Positions 1 to 8,638 are shown, counted from the first letter of the stretch. The stretch is DNA of 64,000 nucleotides from Lacticaseibacillus brantae DSM 23927 (GCF_001436115.1 NZ_AYZQ01000003.1:186001-250000), one strand, 5' to 3'. Made by a program: numbers and translations. Notes: generated from the letters alone by a model not told the origin.

Positions 1-1
1 T

Positions 2-298
2 ACCGGGGTTAACTCCGTGCTCCATGGCGCGTTGGGCTTGCTCGATTCCGCCGGGGCGGGGGCACAACAGATGCTCACCGAAGCCTTTAATCGGATTAAC
101 GGCATCACTCAAAACCAAACGGTGATGGCACAAGTCACCAATGCTGTGCAGCAAAACGATGTGCCACTCTTCCACCGGTTACTCGGGGTGGGCAGTTCAG
201 TTATTGATGCCACTACTGATTTGGTTTGGAACGCCATTGCGAGCGTCTTGAATATTTCGCAACTGATTCATCCCCATGGTTTCTCGAACCTAGTTTAA
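2..298 (+). CDS. C-terminal fragment of an unrecognised protein
   Basis: The frame is open at the left edge and closes with TAA at 296-298, so only the last 98 residues are visible; the true start lies outside the window. The piece is rich in Ala, Asn, Gln and Val, has no cysteine, and looks mostly helical (an amphipathic stretch around QQMLTEAFNRI and a hydrophobic one around LVWNAIASVL). I do not recognise a family and assign no function. A hairpin terminator follows 17 bases after the stop, so this is the last gene of its transcript. Confidence 0.6.
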   Translation, partial: TGVNSVLHGALGLLDSAGAGAQQMLTEAFNRINGITQNQTVMAQVTNAVQQNDVPLFHRLLGVGSSVIDATTDLVWNAIASVLNISQLIHPHGFSNLV

Positions 299-314
299 TC
301 AAAAACTGCCAATG

Positions 315-366
315 AAAAGCGCGTTAATCGGACGATAATCCTATCAATCCGATGACGCGCTTTTTC
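315..366 (+). terminator. Rho-independent terminator after the truncated gene
   Basis: Arms around AAAAGCGCG and CGCGCTTTTT, with inner pairing of AATCGGA and TCCGAT, followed by a T run. It separates the truncated gene from the baeRF gene. Confidence 0.75.
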
Positions 367-389
367 TTACTCGCTGTAAGTAGCTTTTC

Positions 390-419
390 TTGAAAACGAA
401 TTCTGTTTGCTGGTATGCT
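390..419 (+). promoter_or_regulatory. Candidate promoter of the baeRF gene
   Basis: TTGAAA at 390-395 and TATGCT at 414-419, 18 bases apart, with a TGG just before the -10 box (extended -10). It lies 30 bases upstream of the start codon. Confidence 0.5.
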
Positions 420-448
420 ACGAGTAAGCAACTATAAGGAAGGTGGCA

Positions 449-1546
449 ATGTTTATGGCAAGTGAAATTTCAACAGATTTACGGACATTCCTACAGGAGA
501 CAACTGATCAAGGACCTTTTGTGACCATCTATCTGCCGATGGAAGATGAGCAAATTCCTGAAAAGTCCAAGATTCAAATCAAGAATTTAGCCAAACATGC
601 TGAAGGGGTGATGGCAACCGCTTGGCCTGAATCCAAGTGGGAGACGTTTGCACCCGCCATTGATCCATTCATCAATGACAGTTTGGCCTGGGCTGACATT
701 CATGGCCATGGCTTTGGTCTCATCACTAACGGTAAGCGCACCTATGTTCAAGCGCTCGGCAATGTGGTGAACGAACAAGCCATGGTGACTGAAACACCAC
801 AAATTTTGCCATTACTTTTGGATAATCAACGTCATTTTGACTTTGATTTATTAGCACTGAACATTGACCGGGTTGAGTTCTACCACAATGATGGGACGAC
901 ATTGACACCGGTAGCCCTGCCAGCAAATCCTGGACGGATGGAAGCAACAATCGGCGCCGAACTCCGTGGTGGCGAGAAGAATTCAGTCTCAAAGGGTCCT
1001 GACGAACTCTCTGATCAACGGCGGTACTATACGGATTTAGATAAATTCATTACCGATACGTATTCCAAGCCGCATCAACGTATGCTGATTCTGATTGGCC
1101 TGGCGCAAAATCTGCGAATGTTCCACGAAATCAGTAAGAACCTGTACTTGTCTAACCGCTATCAGATTGAGGCGAGTCCTGTAAACTTGACCAAGCCTGA
1201 ACTGGACGATTTAGTTGACCAGATGCGCCAAGAATGGCGCAAGGATCAGTTCGAACATGCTTTAAATCGGATTGACCGGGCCACCAGCCAGAAACGCTAC
1301 CGTTCAGATCTCGGCCAAGTTGTCGATGCCGTTGTAAACGGTGCAGTTGAACACCTCTATATCCAAAGTGGCGCCCGTTACAATGGCCGGATTAAGGACA
1401 TGCAACTCGAAGGTAGTTCCGAACAAGCGCAACACAACAACTTGTTGAACGACCTGGCTGATATCGTCTTGGCCTTTGGTGGCAAAGTCACCTTGATGAA
1501 TGCTGACTACTTCTCAGTGCCAGTGAGTGCTATTCTCAGATATTAA
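449..1546 (+). CDS. baeRF-type (bacterial eRF1-like) protein
   Basis: 365-residue soluble protein resembling the bacterial archaeo-eukaryotic release factor families (probably the baeRF6 type). These share the domain 2/3 fold of eRF1 and are proposed to act on stalled ribosomes, although their biochemistry is hardly known. Visible features are the N-terminal segment with GPFVTIYLPM, a Gly/Lys-rich loop near the middle (RGGEKNSVSKG), and a C-terminal ADIVLAFGGKVTLM segment typical of the Pelota/eRF1 domain-3 fold. Start: AAGGAAGG precedes the ATG at 449 by 5 bases; GTG 443 lies inside the ribosome site and ATG 455 is farther away. It is monocistronic between two terminators. Family assignment is from memory of sequence pattern. 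Confidence 0.7.
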   Translation: MFMASEISTDLRTFLQETTDQGPFVTIYLPMEDEQIPEKSKIQIKNLAKHAEGVMATAWPESKWETFAPAIDPFINDSLAWADIHGHGFGLITNGKRTYVQALGNVVNEQAMVTETPQILPLLLDNQRHFDFDLLALNIDRVEFYHNDGTTLTPVALPANPGRMEATIGAELRGGEKNSVSKGPDELSDQRRYYTDLDKFITDTYSKPHQRMLILIGLAQNLRMFHEISKNLYLSNRYQIEASPVNLTKPELDDLVDQMRQEWRKDQFEHALNRIDRATSQKRYRSDLGQVVDAVVNGAVEHLYIQSGARYNGRIKDMQLEGSSEQAQHNNLLNDLADIVLAFGGKVTLMNADYFSVPVSAILRY

Positions 1547-1560
1547 AATTGAATATTGAA

Positions 1561-1608
1561 AAGACGCCGTTTACACAGTGGTTGCTGTTTAAACGACGCC
1601 TTTTTTGT
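1561..1608. terminator. Bidirectional terminator between convergent genes
   Basis: Arms GACGCCGTTTA and TAAACGACGCC, with an A run on the left and a T run on the right. It can serve both the baeRF gene and the minus-strand flavoprotein gene. Confidence 0.75.
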
Positions 1609-1618
1609 TATGAAGTAT

Positions 1619-3454
1619 TTAATGACCTGCTTGTGTGGACCAAATGCTTTCAACCATTTGATCAGCGGTGCGTAAAGACACATCGTTGACCAGGGGCCGG
1701 GGGCTGGCGGTCGTTAGCCAGTGCACACCTTCTGTTGGTACGCCCCAGAAGTACAGGCCGGCTTGCAGATGATTGCTACTATTGAGCAATTGGTTCGTTT
1801 TGCGGTCGACGTTGACGGCTCCAGACTGGAAGCGTTTCTCAGTTTGCAGCTGGAGCGCATAAAGACTGGCATATTGGTCCGTCAGCAATTGCTGCATTAA
1901 CGGATTAATCGCAGTTGGCGCACTGACGGCTGGCACACGGGCTTCGAACAGGGCTTTGGCTGTGTATGTCGTGTCATTGCTGGTTGTGCCGACAACGAAA
2001 TGGTCTGCTTCGGTTTCGACGGTCATGCCGGGCGCTAACAGGGTAACGATACCGGCATCGACGAGGGCAGCCAATTGCTCAATCCGAATAACTGGCGGTC
2101 CGATGGACAAAAAGTCATTGAGAGGATTGAACCAACGCAGGAAGAAGTCTAGATATTGATCGTCAGTGAGCAGTTCACGTTCGATAATCTGCCGAATTGG
2201 GTCCCGCATATCTCGCAAGACTTCAAGCGCACTGGTAAGCGGGCCGGTCTTGGTGCCTTGTTCAGCAGCGGCAGCGTCATCTTGTAGGTAGGCCAGCATA
2301 AAGGTCTTAAAGTCTGCTGGTTCCGCGCTTTGTAATGGGGCTTGTAAGGCTTGCCAGTCGAGCTGGTCTGTGGAAGGAATCGCTGCGACAGCCCCTTCAG
2401 GATTAGCCTTAAATTCGGCTTGGAAAGTGGCAACATCGATTTCTGGATACGACTGTTCAATCAATAAGGTGTAATAGATATATTCCACTTCATGTTGTAA
2501 AAGCGTCCAGAATTCTTGCCCCGTAATATGGCCTTGTTTTTGGAACGTCTCAATCTGGGCATCGGTCAGAAACTGCGGTGGCCATTCTTCACCAGGCCCC
2601 TTTTGATTGCGACCCTTAGCGCGATAAGGAAAACCACGACGTGAACCAGCGATGATGTGGGGCTCTTTGCCGTTTTTGACGTAAGTGAGGTGCCCGTCGG
2701 CTTGGCGATCAAAATGGCCGCCACGTCCAATCGTAAAGCGGGCCATGAAATCAAAGAAACTGAGGCCTAAGCCCCGGACAATAACGTTGTCGCCAGCGGC
2801 AACAGTACTGAGGTCGGCTTCATTTGGGAAGCCAGGCTGGATGTAAGTGAGCTGATGCTCCGCAGCAAAGTCAGCCAGCTGCTCTTGCTCACGTGTTGGC
2901 GTGTTTTCAAGGTTACCCAGCGCCATGACAACTTCGTCCACGGCAATGACGCCATCTGTGGCTGTCACCTGGAATTGCTCACCGTGCTTTTGAACAGCAC
3001 TCACGGGCACTTGATGAAGCGTAATAGTGGTATTGGCTTGCTTGCGCTGGTTGAGTTCGGCATAAACCCAGTGAATATAAGCCCCATAGAGGGCCCGGGA
3101 AGCATAGTCATTGGGCCCCAAACCGGCTGCTTCTTCAGCTAAATAATCCGGGAAACCCTGCGCCTTAATATAGTCTGGGCCAACACCGGCAGCCCAGTCG
3201 GCCAAATCGAGTCCTGGAGCTTGTGGGCCATTGGCTGCGACGCTTCGATCGTAGAATAAGGTGATCTGCTGAGTGGCCGTATTCATAATCAGTTCATGAG
3301 GTTGATCGACTTGCCAAACCCGGCCGCCGATACCATATGGATCGAACAGGTCAATGGATAATTCGGTCTCAGGATAATGCGCAGTTTGCCAGGCGAGCAA
3401 GCGCTCGAGAATGAGCATGCCGCGTGGGCCAGCGCCAATCAAAGCAATATGCAT
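1619..3454 (-). CDS. FAD/NAD(P)-binding protein
   Basis: 611-residue flavoprotein-like protein of the FAD-NAD(P)-binding family (NAD_binding_9 type). The N-terminus has the Rossmann dinucleotide signature ALIGAGPRGM (residues 4-13); a second nucleotide-binding region is suggested by EVVMALGNLE. Long helical insertions separate the two. Members are common in lactobacilli and enterococci, but the substrate is not established. It may be a monooxygenase- or hydroxylase-like oxidoreductase. Start: AAAGGAGT lies 9 bases upstream of ATG 3454. It stands alone, convergent with the baeRF gene and divergent from the NADH oxidase gene. Confidence 0.75.
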   Translation of the reverse strand: MHIALIGAGPRGMLILERLLAWQTAHYPETELSIDLFDPYGIGGRVWQVDQPHELIMNTATQQITLFYDRSVAANGPQAPGLDLADWAAGVGPDYIKAQGFPDYLAEEAAGLGPNDYASRALYGAYIHWVYAELNQRKQANTTITLHQVPVSAVQKHGEQFQVTATDGVIAVDEVVMALGNLENTPTREQEQLADFAAEHQLTYIQPGFPNEADLSTVAAGDNVIVRGLGLSFFDFMARFTIGRGGHFDRQADGHLTYVKNGKEPHIIAGSRRGFPYRAKGRNQKGPGEEWPPQFLTDAQIETFQKQGHITGQEFWTLLQHEVEYIYYTLLIEQSYPEIDVATFQAEFKANPEGAVAAIPSTDQLDWQALQAPLQSAEPADFKTFMLAYLQDDAAAAEQGTKTGPLTSALEVLRDMRDPIRQIIERELLTDDQYLDFFLRWFNPLNDFLSIGPPVIRIEQLAALVDAGIVTLLAPGMTVETEADHFVVGTTSNDTTYTAKALFEARVPAVSAPTAINPLMQQLLTDQYASLYALQLQTEKRFQSGAVNVDRKTNQLLNSSNHLQAGLYFWGVPTEGVHWLTTASPRPLVNDVSLRTADQMVESIWSTQAGH

Positions 3455-3634
3455 AACACAAAACTCCTTTATTCAATGTTACAAACATTATAGCGCGGCC
3501 TCTATAAAAATGCCGAGATGAAGGCCTTTGTTTTGTTAGACGAGAATGGCATAATAAAGCAGAAGCATTTTGCTTAATCGGGAAGTAGATTTTTATTCAT
3601 AGATTATTGAAAGGTTCAAATAAAGGCGGTTAAA

Positions 3635-4993
3635 ATGAAAGTTATTGTTGTCGGCAGCACACATGCAGGAACAGCTGCTGTTCAAGAAATCATCAATCAG
3701 CACCCAGAAACTGAAGTGACCGTATACGAACGACGGCCGGATATCTCGTTCTTATCCTGTGGCATTGCCTTGTATCTCGGTGGTGAGGTTCACAATCTTG
3801 ATGATCTCTTTTTGAATCATGCTGATGTTCTCGAAAAATCAGCCCCTAAACTGCATTTTCAACTTGAACACGATGTCACCCATATTGATGCGGCGAATCA
3901 TACTGTGACGGTTGTTGATCTCAAAACAAATGCTCAATTCACGGATCACTATGACAAGCTGGTTTTCTCTGCTGGCAGTTACCCAGTGATTCCGCCGCTG
4001 CAAGGGGTCACCATTCCACGAGTACTTTTGTGTAAGAGTTATGATGACGCGGTGGCAATTCATAAGACGGCGGCGACAGCCAGCAAAATCCTCATCATCG
4101 GTGGGGGCTATATTGGCGTCGAACTTGCTGAGGCTTACAGTCATTCAGGTAAAGCGGTGGGGCTAATTAACGGGGTGCGCCCGCTCCTAAGTCATTATGC
4201 TGATCAAGAAGTGAGTCAACGGGTGCGCGCAGACTTGGAAGATCACGGGGTAACATTGTATGATGAAACTGCCCTCAAATTTGACGGGGATGATCATCAA
4301 GTTTTCGTGCAAACCGACCTAGGTGAACACCAAGCGGACTTAGCGATTGTTTGTGTCGGCTTTCGGCCAATGACTGAGCTATTGCACGACCAAGTCGCCA
4401 TGAACGCCGATGACTCGGTTCATGTTGACGACTATATGCAAACGAGTAATCCCGATATTTTTGCGGCGGGTGATGCCGTGGCGGTACACTTTAATCCGAC
4501 GGGCAAGGATGCCTATACGCCTCTGGCAACTAATGCGGTGCGCCAAGGGAAGTTAGCTGGTATTAATCTGTTTAAACGCCGGGTTAAATATATGGGGACA
4601 CAGGCGACCAGTGCTTTAACCTTATTTGGGAAGACCCTGGCTTCAACCGGGCTAACTGAGCTGTATGCGAAGAAAAGCGGCTTTGCGGCTGAGGCAGTGA
4701 CCCTGACGGTGAATTATCGGCCCACATTCATGGCCTCGACTGTGCCAGTGCTCATGCGGCTTGTGTTTGATAGTGCCAATCGCCAAATCTTAGGCGGCCA
4801 GTTGTATAGTGAGTATGATGTTTCCCAGTCAGCCAATTTGTTGTCCGTGATGATTCAAAATCGCAATACAATTGATGACTTAGCTTATGTCGATATGCTT
4901 TTCAATCCGCACTATGACTATCCATGGCATTTCTTAAATTTATTAGGTCAAGCCGCCGTTGCGCGGGCTGACTCGACCACACAGGAGGACTAG
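3635..4993 (+). CDS. nox: NADH oxidase / peroxidase (FAD-dependent)
   Basis: 452-residue pyridine-nucleotide disulfide oxidoreductase of the Nox/Npx/CoA-disulfide reductase group. It should oxidise NADH and reduce O2 to water (or H2O2) in the cytoplasm. Visible are the FAD motif at the N-terminus, His10 (STHAG), the single redox-active Cys42 in SFLSCG, the NADH site IIGGGYIGVELAE, and the second FAD motif IFAAGDAV. His10 and Cys42 match the active-site residues of the enterococcal enzymes, where Cys42 forms a sulfenic acid. Whether the product is water or peroxide cannot be read from sequence. The downstream gene follows 2 bases later, so the two are cotranscribed. Confidence 0.9.
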   Translation: MKVIVVGSTHAGTAAVQEIINQHPETEVTVYERRPDISFLSCGIALYLGGEVHNLDDLFLNHADVLEKSAPKLHFQLEHDVTHIDAANHTVTVVDLKTNAQFTDHYDKLVFSAGSYPVIPPLQGVTIPRVLLCKSYDDAVAIHKTAATASKILIIGGGYIGVELAEAYSHSGKAVGLINGVRPLLSHYADQEVSQRVRADLEDHGVTLYDETALKFDGDDHQVFVQTDLGEHQADLAIVCVGFRPMTELLHDQVAMNADDSVHVDDYMQTSNPDIFAAGDAVAVHFNPTGKDAYTPLATNAVRQGKLAGINLFKRRVKYMGTQATSALTLFGKTLASTGLTELYAKKSGFAAEAVTLTVNYRPTFMASTVPVLMRLVFDSANRQILGGQLYSEYDVSQSANLLSVMIQNRNTIDDLAYVDMLFNPHYDYPWHFLNLLGQAAVARADSTTQED

Positions 4994-4995
4994 TA

Positions 4996-5631
4996 ATGAA
5001 TCTTTGGAATCTAATTGGCCTGATTGCGTGGCTGCTCATTTTGGTTTATCTGATTTTTATTGTGATGAATATCCGGTCCCGACACATCAAGATGATTGTT
5101 TCGGGTCAACGGCGAGCAGCCAGTACAATTGTGACTGACATTGTTGAGGTTTTGGTGCTGTTTGGACTGCTTTGGGGAATGTCTTGGGTCACCTGGTTGC
5201 GGCCGGTGGATTATGGGGATACTTCAACCATCAGCGTTAAACACAGCTATGCCAATCTGGTCCTGCAAACTGGTGACACGCATTCATATTATGTTGCCGT
5301 GCGCTCTGGGAATGGTAAGGACCCCGTCCGCTACTTTACTTACTGGACGGAAGGTGCCAAATACGAAATTACCAGCCGCAACGCCACGATTGCCGACGGA
5401 CCAGAACCCCTGACCATTGCAGCTTCAGGTTATCCCTGGTCCAAAAAGACTTTAACCAAGATGGACAAAATTACTGAAAAAGCTTATGTGGCCACGTATA
5501 CTGGCACCTATAAGCCAACATTCTTAAACGGGTTAGGCATGCATGTGGGCCATAATGCCCAACGCTTCTCGATTCTGCGCATTCCCAATGATACGTTCGT
5601 GCGGATTGATCCCCTGGAAGATGAAGATTAA
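4996..5631 (+). CDS. Membrane-anchored LVIS_2131-like protein
   Basis: 211 residues. Two hydrophobic segments (about 5-27 and 46-66) flank a short basic loop, and the remaining two thirds is a polar domain, probably outside the membrane (many Thr, Tyr and Asn; motif GNGKDPVRYFTYWTEG). It resembles the lactobacillar family annotated as LVIS_2131, of unknown function. The ribosome site AGGAGG lies in the last codons of the NADH oxidase gene, showing tight translational coupling. A role connected with respiration or redox is only a guess from position. Family recall is moderate; the membrane topology is clear. Confidence 0.65.
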   Translation: MNLWNLIGLIAWLLILVYLIFIVMNIRSRHIKMIVSGQRRAASTIVTDIVEVLVLFGLLWGMSWVTWLRPVDYGDTSTISVKHSYANLVLQTGDTHSYYVAVRSGNGKDPVRYFTYWTEGAKYEITSRNATIADGPEPLTIAASGYPWSKKTLTKMDKITEKAYVATYTGTYKPTFLNGLGMHVGHNAQRFSILRIPNDTFVRIDPLEDED

Positions 5632-5642
5632 ACCGTCATATC

Positions 5643-5688
5643 AAAAGGCCTCTGAGCTGACATTGCTGTCGCTCAGAGGCCTTTTGGT
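5643..5688. terminator. Strong bidirectional terminator
   Basis: Perfect 15-base arms (AAAAGGCCTCTGAGC and its complement) at 5643-5657 and 5671-5685. Shared by the nox operon and the minus-strand small gene. Confidence 0.9.
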
Positions 5689-5703
5689 TTAGCTATTGTT
5701 AGC

Positions 5704-5910
5704 TTATTTACCCTTGGGTTTGTGTTCCATGTAGTTCCGTAAGTTGGCAACTACTGTCGGATCGGGGACTTCACGCATTGCCTTGATATTGTGGATGTGT
5801 TCCACAGAAACGTGGCTATTCAACGCCATCTCGGCATCGTTCAGATTATTCTTCCGTTGAAATTCGATGATTTCATGTGAAAAGTTGCTGATTTGTTGAT
5901 TGTCGGCCAA
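5704..5910 (-). CDS. Small helical protein, LBP_cg2779-like
   Basis: 68 residues if translated from the TTG at 5910, which follows a good GAGGGGG ribosome site by about 9 bases. The frame extends further upstream to 5997, but that part has no ribosome site and reads like non-coding sequence. The protein is a compact set of helices (EIIEFQRKNNLNDAEMALNSHVSVEHIHNIK) resembling a helix-turn-helix fold and the small lactobacillar family annotated as LBP_cg2779. Function unknown; DNA binding is possible by analogy with Xre-like folds but not shown. It is monocistronic and divergent from the next gene. Confidence 0.65.
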   Translation of the reverse strand: MADNQQISNFSHEIIEFQRKNNLNDAEMALNSHVSVEHIHNIKAMREVPDPTVVANLRNYMEHKPKGK

Positions 5911-6002
5911 AAATACTACCCCCTCTAAGTCTGTTTCTAGTATACCTAATTTCACCGGACTGCGCACAGTGAAACAAACTGCTTTTAAATCGAACAAACG
6001 TT

Positions 6003-6011
6003 TGGTATAAT
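6003..6011 (+). promoter_or_regulatory. Extended -10 promoter element
   Basis: TGGTATAAT at 6003-6011, 48 bases before the ATG at 6060. No convincing -35 box is visible. Confidence 0.5.
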
Positions 6012-6059
6012 TAGGCTAACAAAATGATACCGCCGTGGACTTGAAATGAGGTGTGTAGA

Positions 6060-6362
6060 ATGACAACATATGATTATCTTAACGAACTGGCTGCTAGTCA
6101 GCCAAACCGACAAATGAAGGTGCGTGTGTGGGATAACAAGCAGTTAATCTTGCGCAAGAATTTAAATCAAAATCGTGGCCTAGTTACTCAAGTCTGGGAT
6201 GCCTGGTTACGCCAAGAATTGCGGCGTTTCTCTGGATTCGAGCCCGTGATTGAAGTGGATGAACATGGCGACCGTCCAATGGTGAAGTTCTATACTCAGA
6301 AGGAAGTCGCTGACGCGGTCCATTTCATTCTTCACGCTGATGATTCTGTAAAAATTGCATAA
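6060..6362 (+). CDS. Hypothetical protein, 100 aa
   Basis: Soluble protein of 100 residues beginning MTTYDYLNEL, rich in Arg, Lys and Trp in the first half (VRVWDNKQLILRKN) and acidic at the end. No cysteine and no signal or membrane segment. I do not recognise the family. Start: the ATG at 6060 follows GAGGTG by a normal distance; the upstream GTG at 6051 would overlap the ribosome site. It is preceded by an extended -10 element and followed by a weak terminator, so it is probably monocistronic. Confidence 0.6.
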   Translation: MTTYDYLNELAASQPNRQMKVRVWDNKQLILRKNLNQNRGLVTQVWDAWLRQELRRFSGFEPVIEVDEHGDRPMVKFYTQKEVADAVHFILHADDSVKIA

Positions 6363-6365
6363 ATT

Positions 6366-6401
6366 AGGCTTAAGTCGGTGGTCACCCCGGCTTATTTTTT
6401 T
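6366..6401 (+). terminator. Weak terminator
   Basis: Imperfect arms TAAGTCGG and CCGGCTTA with a run of seven T. It lies between the 100-aa gene and cvpA. Confidence 0.5.
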
Positions 6402-6438
6402 ATACTTAGAAGATATTACAAATAGAGGAGTGGCTATC

Positions 6439-6969
6439 GTGATTCTCAGTGGGATTATTATTGTATGGTTGTTGTTAGCTGCTGTTGGTGGCTATCACCG
6501 CGGGGTTGTGGCGGTGATTTTGAGTTTGATCGGTAACATTCTTGCGATTGCAGTCGCCTTGGGTGGCGCTAGTGGGTTGGCATCCTGGTTCCAAAACCTG
6601 AATCAGAGCGCAGGGGTACAAGCCCCTTCGATGACAGCCGTCATCATCGCGTTCTTTGTGATTCTGATTGTGGCGCGGCTCCTAGTGCGAGTGGTCATTT
6701 CTTGGACGCGCATCCTGACCCATTTGCCGGTGGTCCGGCAAATCAATGGCTTGGCGGGGATGGTGCTTTCTGGTGGGATGCACTATTTAATCATTAGCTT
6801 GGTGTTAGGCGTCTTGTTGATTGCACCGGGTGCGAATCTGCTCGATCAATACGCAGAATCGCCAGTCGCCCAATTTGTCACGAAGAATAGTCCGTTTCAT
6901 GATGAACTAGGTAACTGGTTGCAAACGCCAAGTGATGATGGGACAGTGCCTGCAACAACGAATGTGTAA
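6439..6969 (+). CDS. CvpA family membrane protein
   Basis: 176-residue protein with four hydrophobic stretches (about 2-18, 23-45, 65-88 and 106-130) and a polar C-terminus, matching the CvpA / colicin V production family in length and topology. CvpA proteins affect envelope functions and biofilm; the mechanism is unknown. Start: GTG 6439, 8 bases after GAGGAG. An earlier start would run through the preceding terminator, and GTG 6430 overlaps the ribosome site. It lies 51 bases upstream of the flavodoxin gene. Confidence 0.75.
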   Translation: MILSGIIIVWLLLAAVGGYHRGVVAVILSLIGNILAIAVALGGASGLASWFQNLNQSAGVQAPSMTAVIIAFFVILIVARLLVRVVISWTRILTHLPVVRQINGLAGMVLSGGMHYLIISLVLGVLLIAPGANLLDQYAESPVAQFVTKNSPFHDELGNWLQTPSDDGTVPATTNV

Positions 6970-7020
6970 GCTTTTACATTGTCGGTCAGTTGCGTATACT
7001 GAACGTAGAGGTGATCGCAC

Positions 7021-7476
7021 ATGCGGGTATTAATTCTATATGCGTCCATTACCGGCAATGCTCTGGGAATGGCGCGGGTTTTGCAACAATACTTTGAATA
7101 CAGAAATATTGATGTCACCATGGCTGAAATGCAGCAGACAGCTGCGGAATCACTGAAGGAATATGATGCCGTCGCACTGGCAACTTATACCTGGACAGGG
7201 GGCACGATTCCGGAAGAAACGGAAGACTTTTTCCTCGATTTATCGGCGACCGACTTCTCCCAAAAACCACTCATTTTTGGCGTGGTGGGGACCGGCGACC
7301 CGTATTATGGCGAGGATTATAACACTGCCCCGGCACTATTTACGGCGAACTTACGGGCTAGTGGTGCCATCCAAGGTGCGACTACCGTCAAAATTGAACA
7401 AGGAGTTTCCGACGAAACAATGCCTTTGCTGGTTAATTTCGCCAAAGAACTGATAACCTCAGTTGAGAAGCTTTAG
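7021..7476 (+). CDS. Flavodoxin
   Basis: 151-residue short-chain flavodoxin, an FMN-containing electron carrier. The FMN phosphate-binding loop is visible as YASITGNALGMA (residues 7-18), and the aromatic loops as YTWTGG (56-61) and GTGDPYYGEDY. The length is normal. Start: ATG 7021 after AGAGGTGATC. Redox partners are not encoded next to it; the NADH oxidase and the nitroreductase in this window are not known partners. Confidence 0.9.
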   Translation: MRVLILYASITGNALGMARVLQQYFEYRNIDVTMAEMQQTAAESLKEYDAVALATYTWTGGTIPEETEDFFLDLSATDFSQKPLIFGVVGTGDPYYGEDYNTAPALFTANLRASGAIQGATTVKIEQGVSDETMPLLVNFAKELITSVEKL

Positions 7477-7496
7477 CTGTTTGGTCGGGCTGAGGC

Positions 7497-7505
7497 TGGT
7501 ATAAT
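7497..7505 (+). promoter_or_regulatory. Extended -10 promoter element
   Basis: TGGTATAAT, 23 bases before the start of the 79-aa gene at 7529. No clear -35 box. Confidence 0.5.
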
Positions 7506-7528
7506 TGCGTTAGAAAGGTGGGATAGCG

Positions 7529-7768
7529 ATGGATGAGATTATTTTCTTTAATCCTGGCGATGCACTTGCTAGTAACTATGACTACCAAGAAGCACGACGC
7601 AGTGCTGAAATCTACAAAGTTGACCACGCTGTTGATGAGGGATTAGTGGTCGCCCGCGATGCCAATGGGCAGTTCGCTGTGTTCTATGAAGCGGCCGGTG
7701 ACCCTAAAGTGACGGCTGTTTCTGATCCCCAGAAGGTGGGTAAGTACACCATCTTAGCCCATCTCTAG
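7529..7768 (+). CDS. Hypothetical protein, 79 aa
   Basis: Small acidic soluble protein beginning MDEIIFFNPGD. It has mixed alpha/beta character, no cysteine and no membrane segment. AAAGGTGG precedes the ATG by a normal distance and an extended -10 box lies just upstream, so expression is likely. I do not recognise the family. Confidence 0.6.
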   Translation: MDEIIFFNPGDALASNYDYQEARRSAEIYKVDHAVDEGLVVARDANGQFAVFYEAAGDPKVTAVSDPQKVGKYTILAHL

Positions 7769-7785
7769 TACGATGTTATGTGTGA

Positions 7786-7835
7786 ATAAGGCGAGGCGCG
7801 GGCCAAACTGCTGGCTGCTGGCGACCTCGCCTTAT
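7786..7835 (+). terminator. GC-rich hairpin, terminator-like
   Basis: Arms ATAAGGCGAGG and CCTCGCCTTAT are perfect. The tail has only a few T residues, so termination would be leaky; it could instead protect the mRNA end. Confidence 0.55.
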
Positions 7836-7876
7836 CTTGTGATCCGCCCTAAAAATTCCAGATTGGACTGAGTATC

Positions 7877-8242
7877 GTGCATAATCCTAAATTAACTGGT
7901 CAAAAAATCAGCTTGGCGCTCTTGCTAATCGTCCTAATTGTGGCTGTGATTAACCTGTTTCGCCAGGGACATCCAGAAGTTCTGACCCTCGGTGGGCTAG
8001 GCGTCGCGATTGGGGTTGTCTTGGTCTTGCTGATTTATGATTTCTGGCGTAATCCGGCCAAAGAAAGTGCGGACCCTTTGGTCTGGGATCCGCAAATTGT
8101 AGTTGATTACGCTAAAGAAGCACTGGTAGATCATGATTTACCCCGGACGAAAAAAATGGTGATGAGCAAATTTGTCATCACCGATGAAGAAGCAGATGCG
8201 TTGATTGCGCAAGCCGTTGAAGAACGGGCCGCTTCAAAGTAA
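7877..8242 (+). CDS. Hypothetical two-TM membrane protein
   Basis: 121 residues starting at GTG 7877. Two hydrophobic helices (about 10-28 and 37-57) are followed by a soluble tail of some 60 residues with VVDYAKEALVDHDLP and many acidic residues. The tail probably faces the cytoplasm. The ribosome site is weak. I do not recognise the family. Its last 9 bases overlap the 3' end of the minus-strand gene at 8234, a convergent overlap without a terminator. Confidence 0.6.
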   Translation: MHNPKLTGQKISLALLLIVLIVAVINLFRQGHPEVLTLGGLGVAIGVVLVLLIYDFWRNPAKESADPLVWDPQIVVDYAKEALVDHDLPRTKKMVMSKFVITDEEADALIAQAVEERAASK

Positions 8243-8470
8243 ATTTGGTAAGGACCGGTCTGCCGGTGCTTGTGTCATTAATACTTGGCAACGCCATAAT
8301 AAATAATGTTCATTATAATTTTGCCGAGTCCGCGCAATCAGACTTGTCAACGCAGCTTGCACTTGATCCGAGGTTGTTGGGTCAAGTGCTTTTTGTGTGG
8401 CGCAAAGGGTTCGATAATCCTCAAGTTCTTGGCGGGCCGCCTCGTACAATTCATCCAACTCATCTCGCAT
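8234..8470 (-). CDS. Hypothetical helical protein, 78 aa
   Basis: Chosen over the competing plus-strand frame because the ATG at 8470 has an AAGGAGTG ribosome site 9 bases upstream on the minus strand. The product is a charged, probably all-helical protein (RDELDELYEAARQELEDY at the N-terminus) with two cysteines (CATQK, WRCQV) and no membrane segment. No family is recognised. It overlaps the end of the preceding plus-strand gene tail to tail, so the two transcripts could interfere. Confidence 0.55.
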   Translation of the reverse strand: MRDELDELYEAARQELEDYRTLCATQKALDPTTSDQVQAALTSLIARTRQNYNEHYLLWRCQVLMTQAPADRSLPNLL

Positions 8471-8638
8471 AATACCAGCACTCCTTGTTTGACTTATTTC
8501 CAGTATAGCCTATCACGAATTGATGGCATTAATTATGCTTGTTATATGTTTAACTAACTAAAATTGAGTAAACAAATGGCCTGGAATCTGTTACACTGAA
8601 GATGGTTACAAAAAGTTAGTAAAAGGGGAGCTGATTTA

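Noticed and set aside
8245-8472. Plus-strand frame of 75 codons competing with the minus-strand gene at 8234
   Set aside because: No ribosome site, whereas the minus-strand frame has AAGGAGTG at the right distance.
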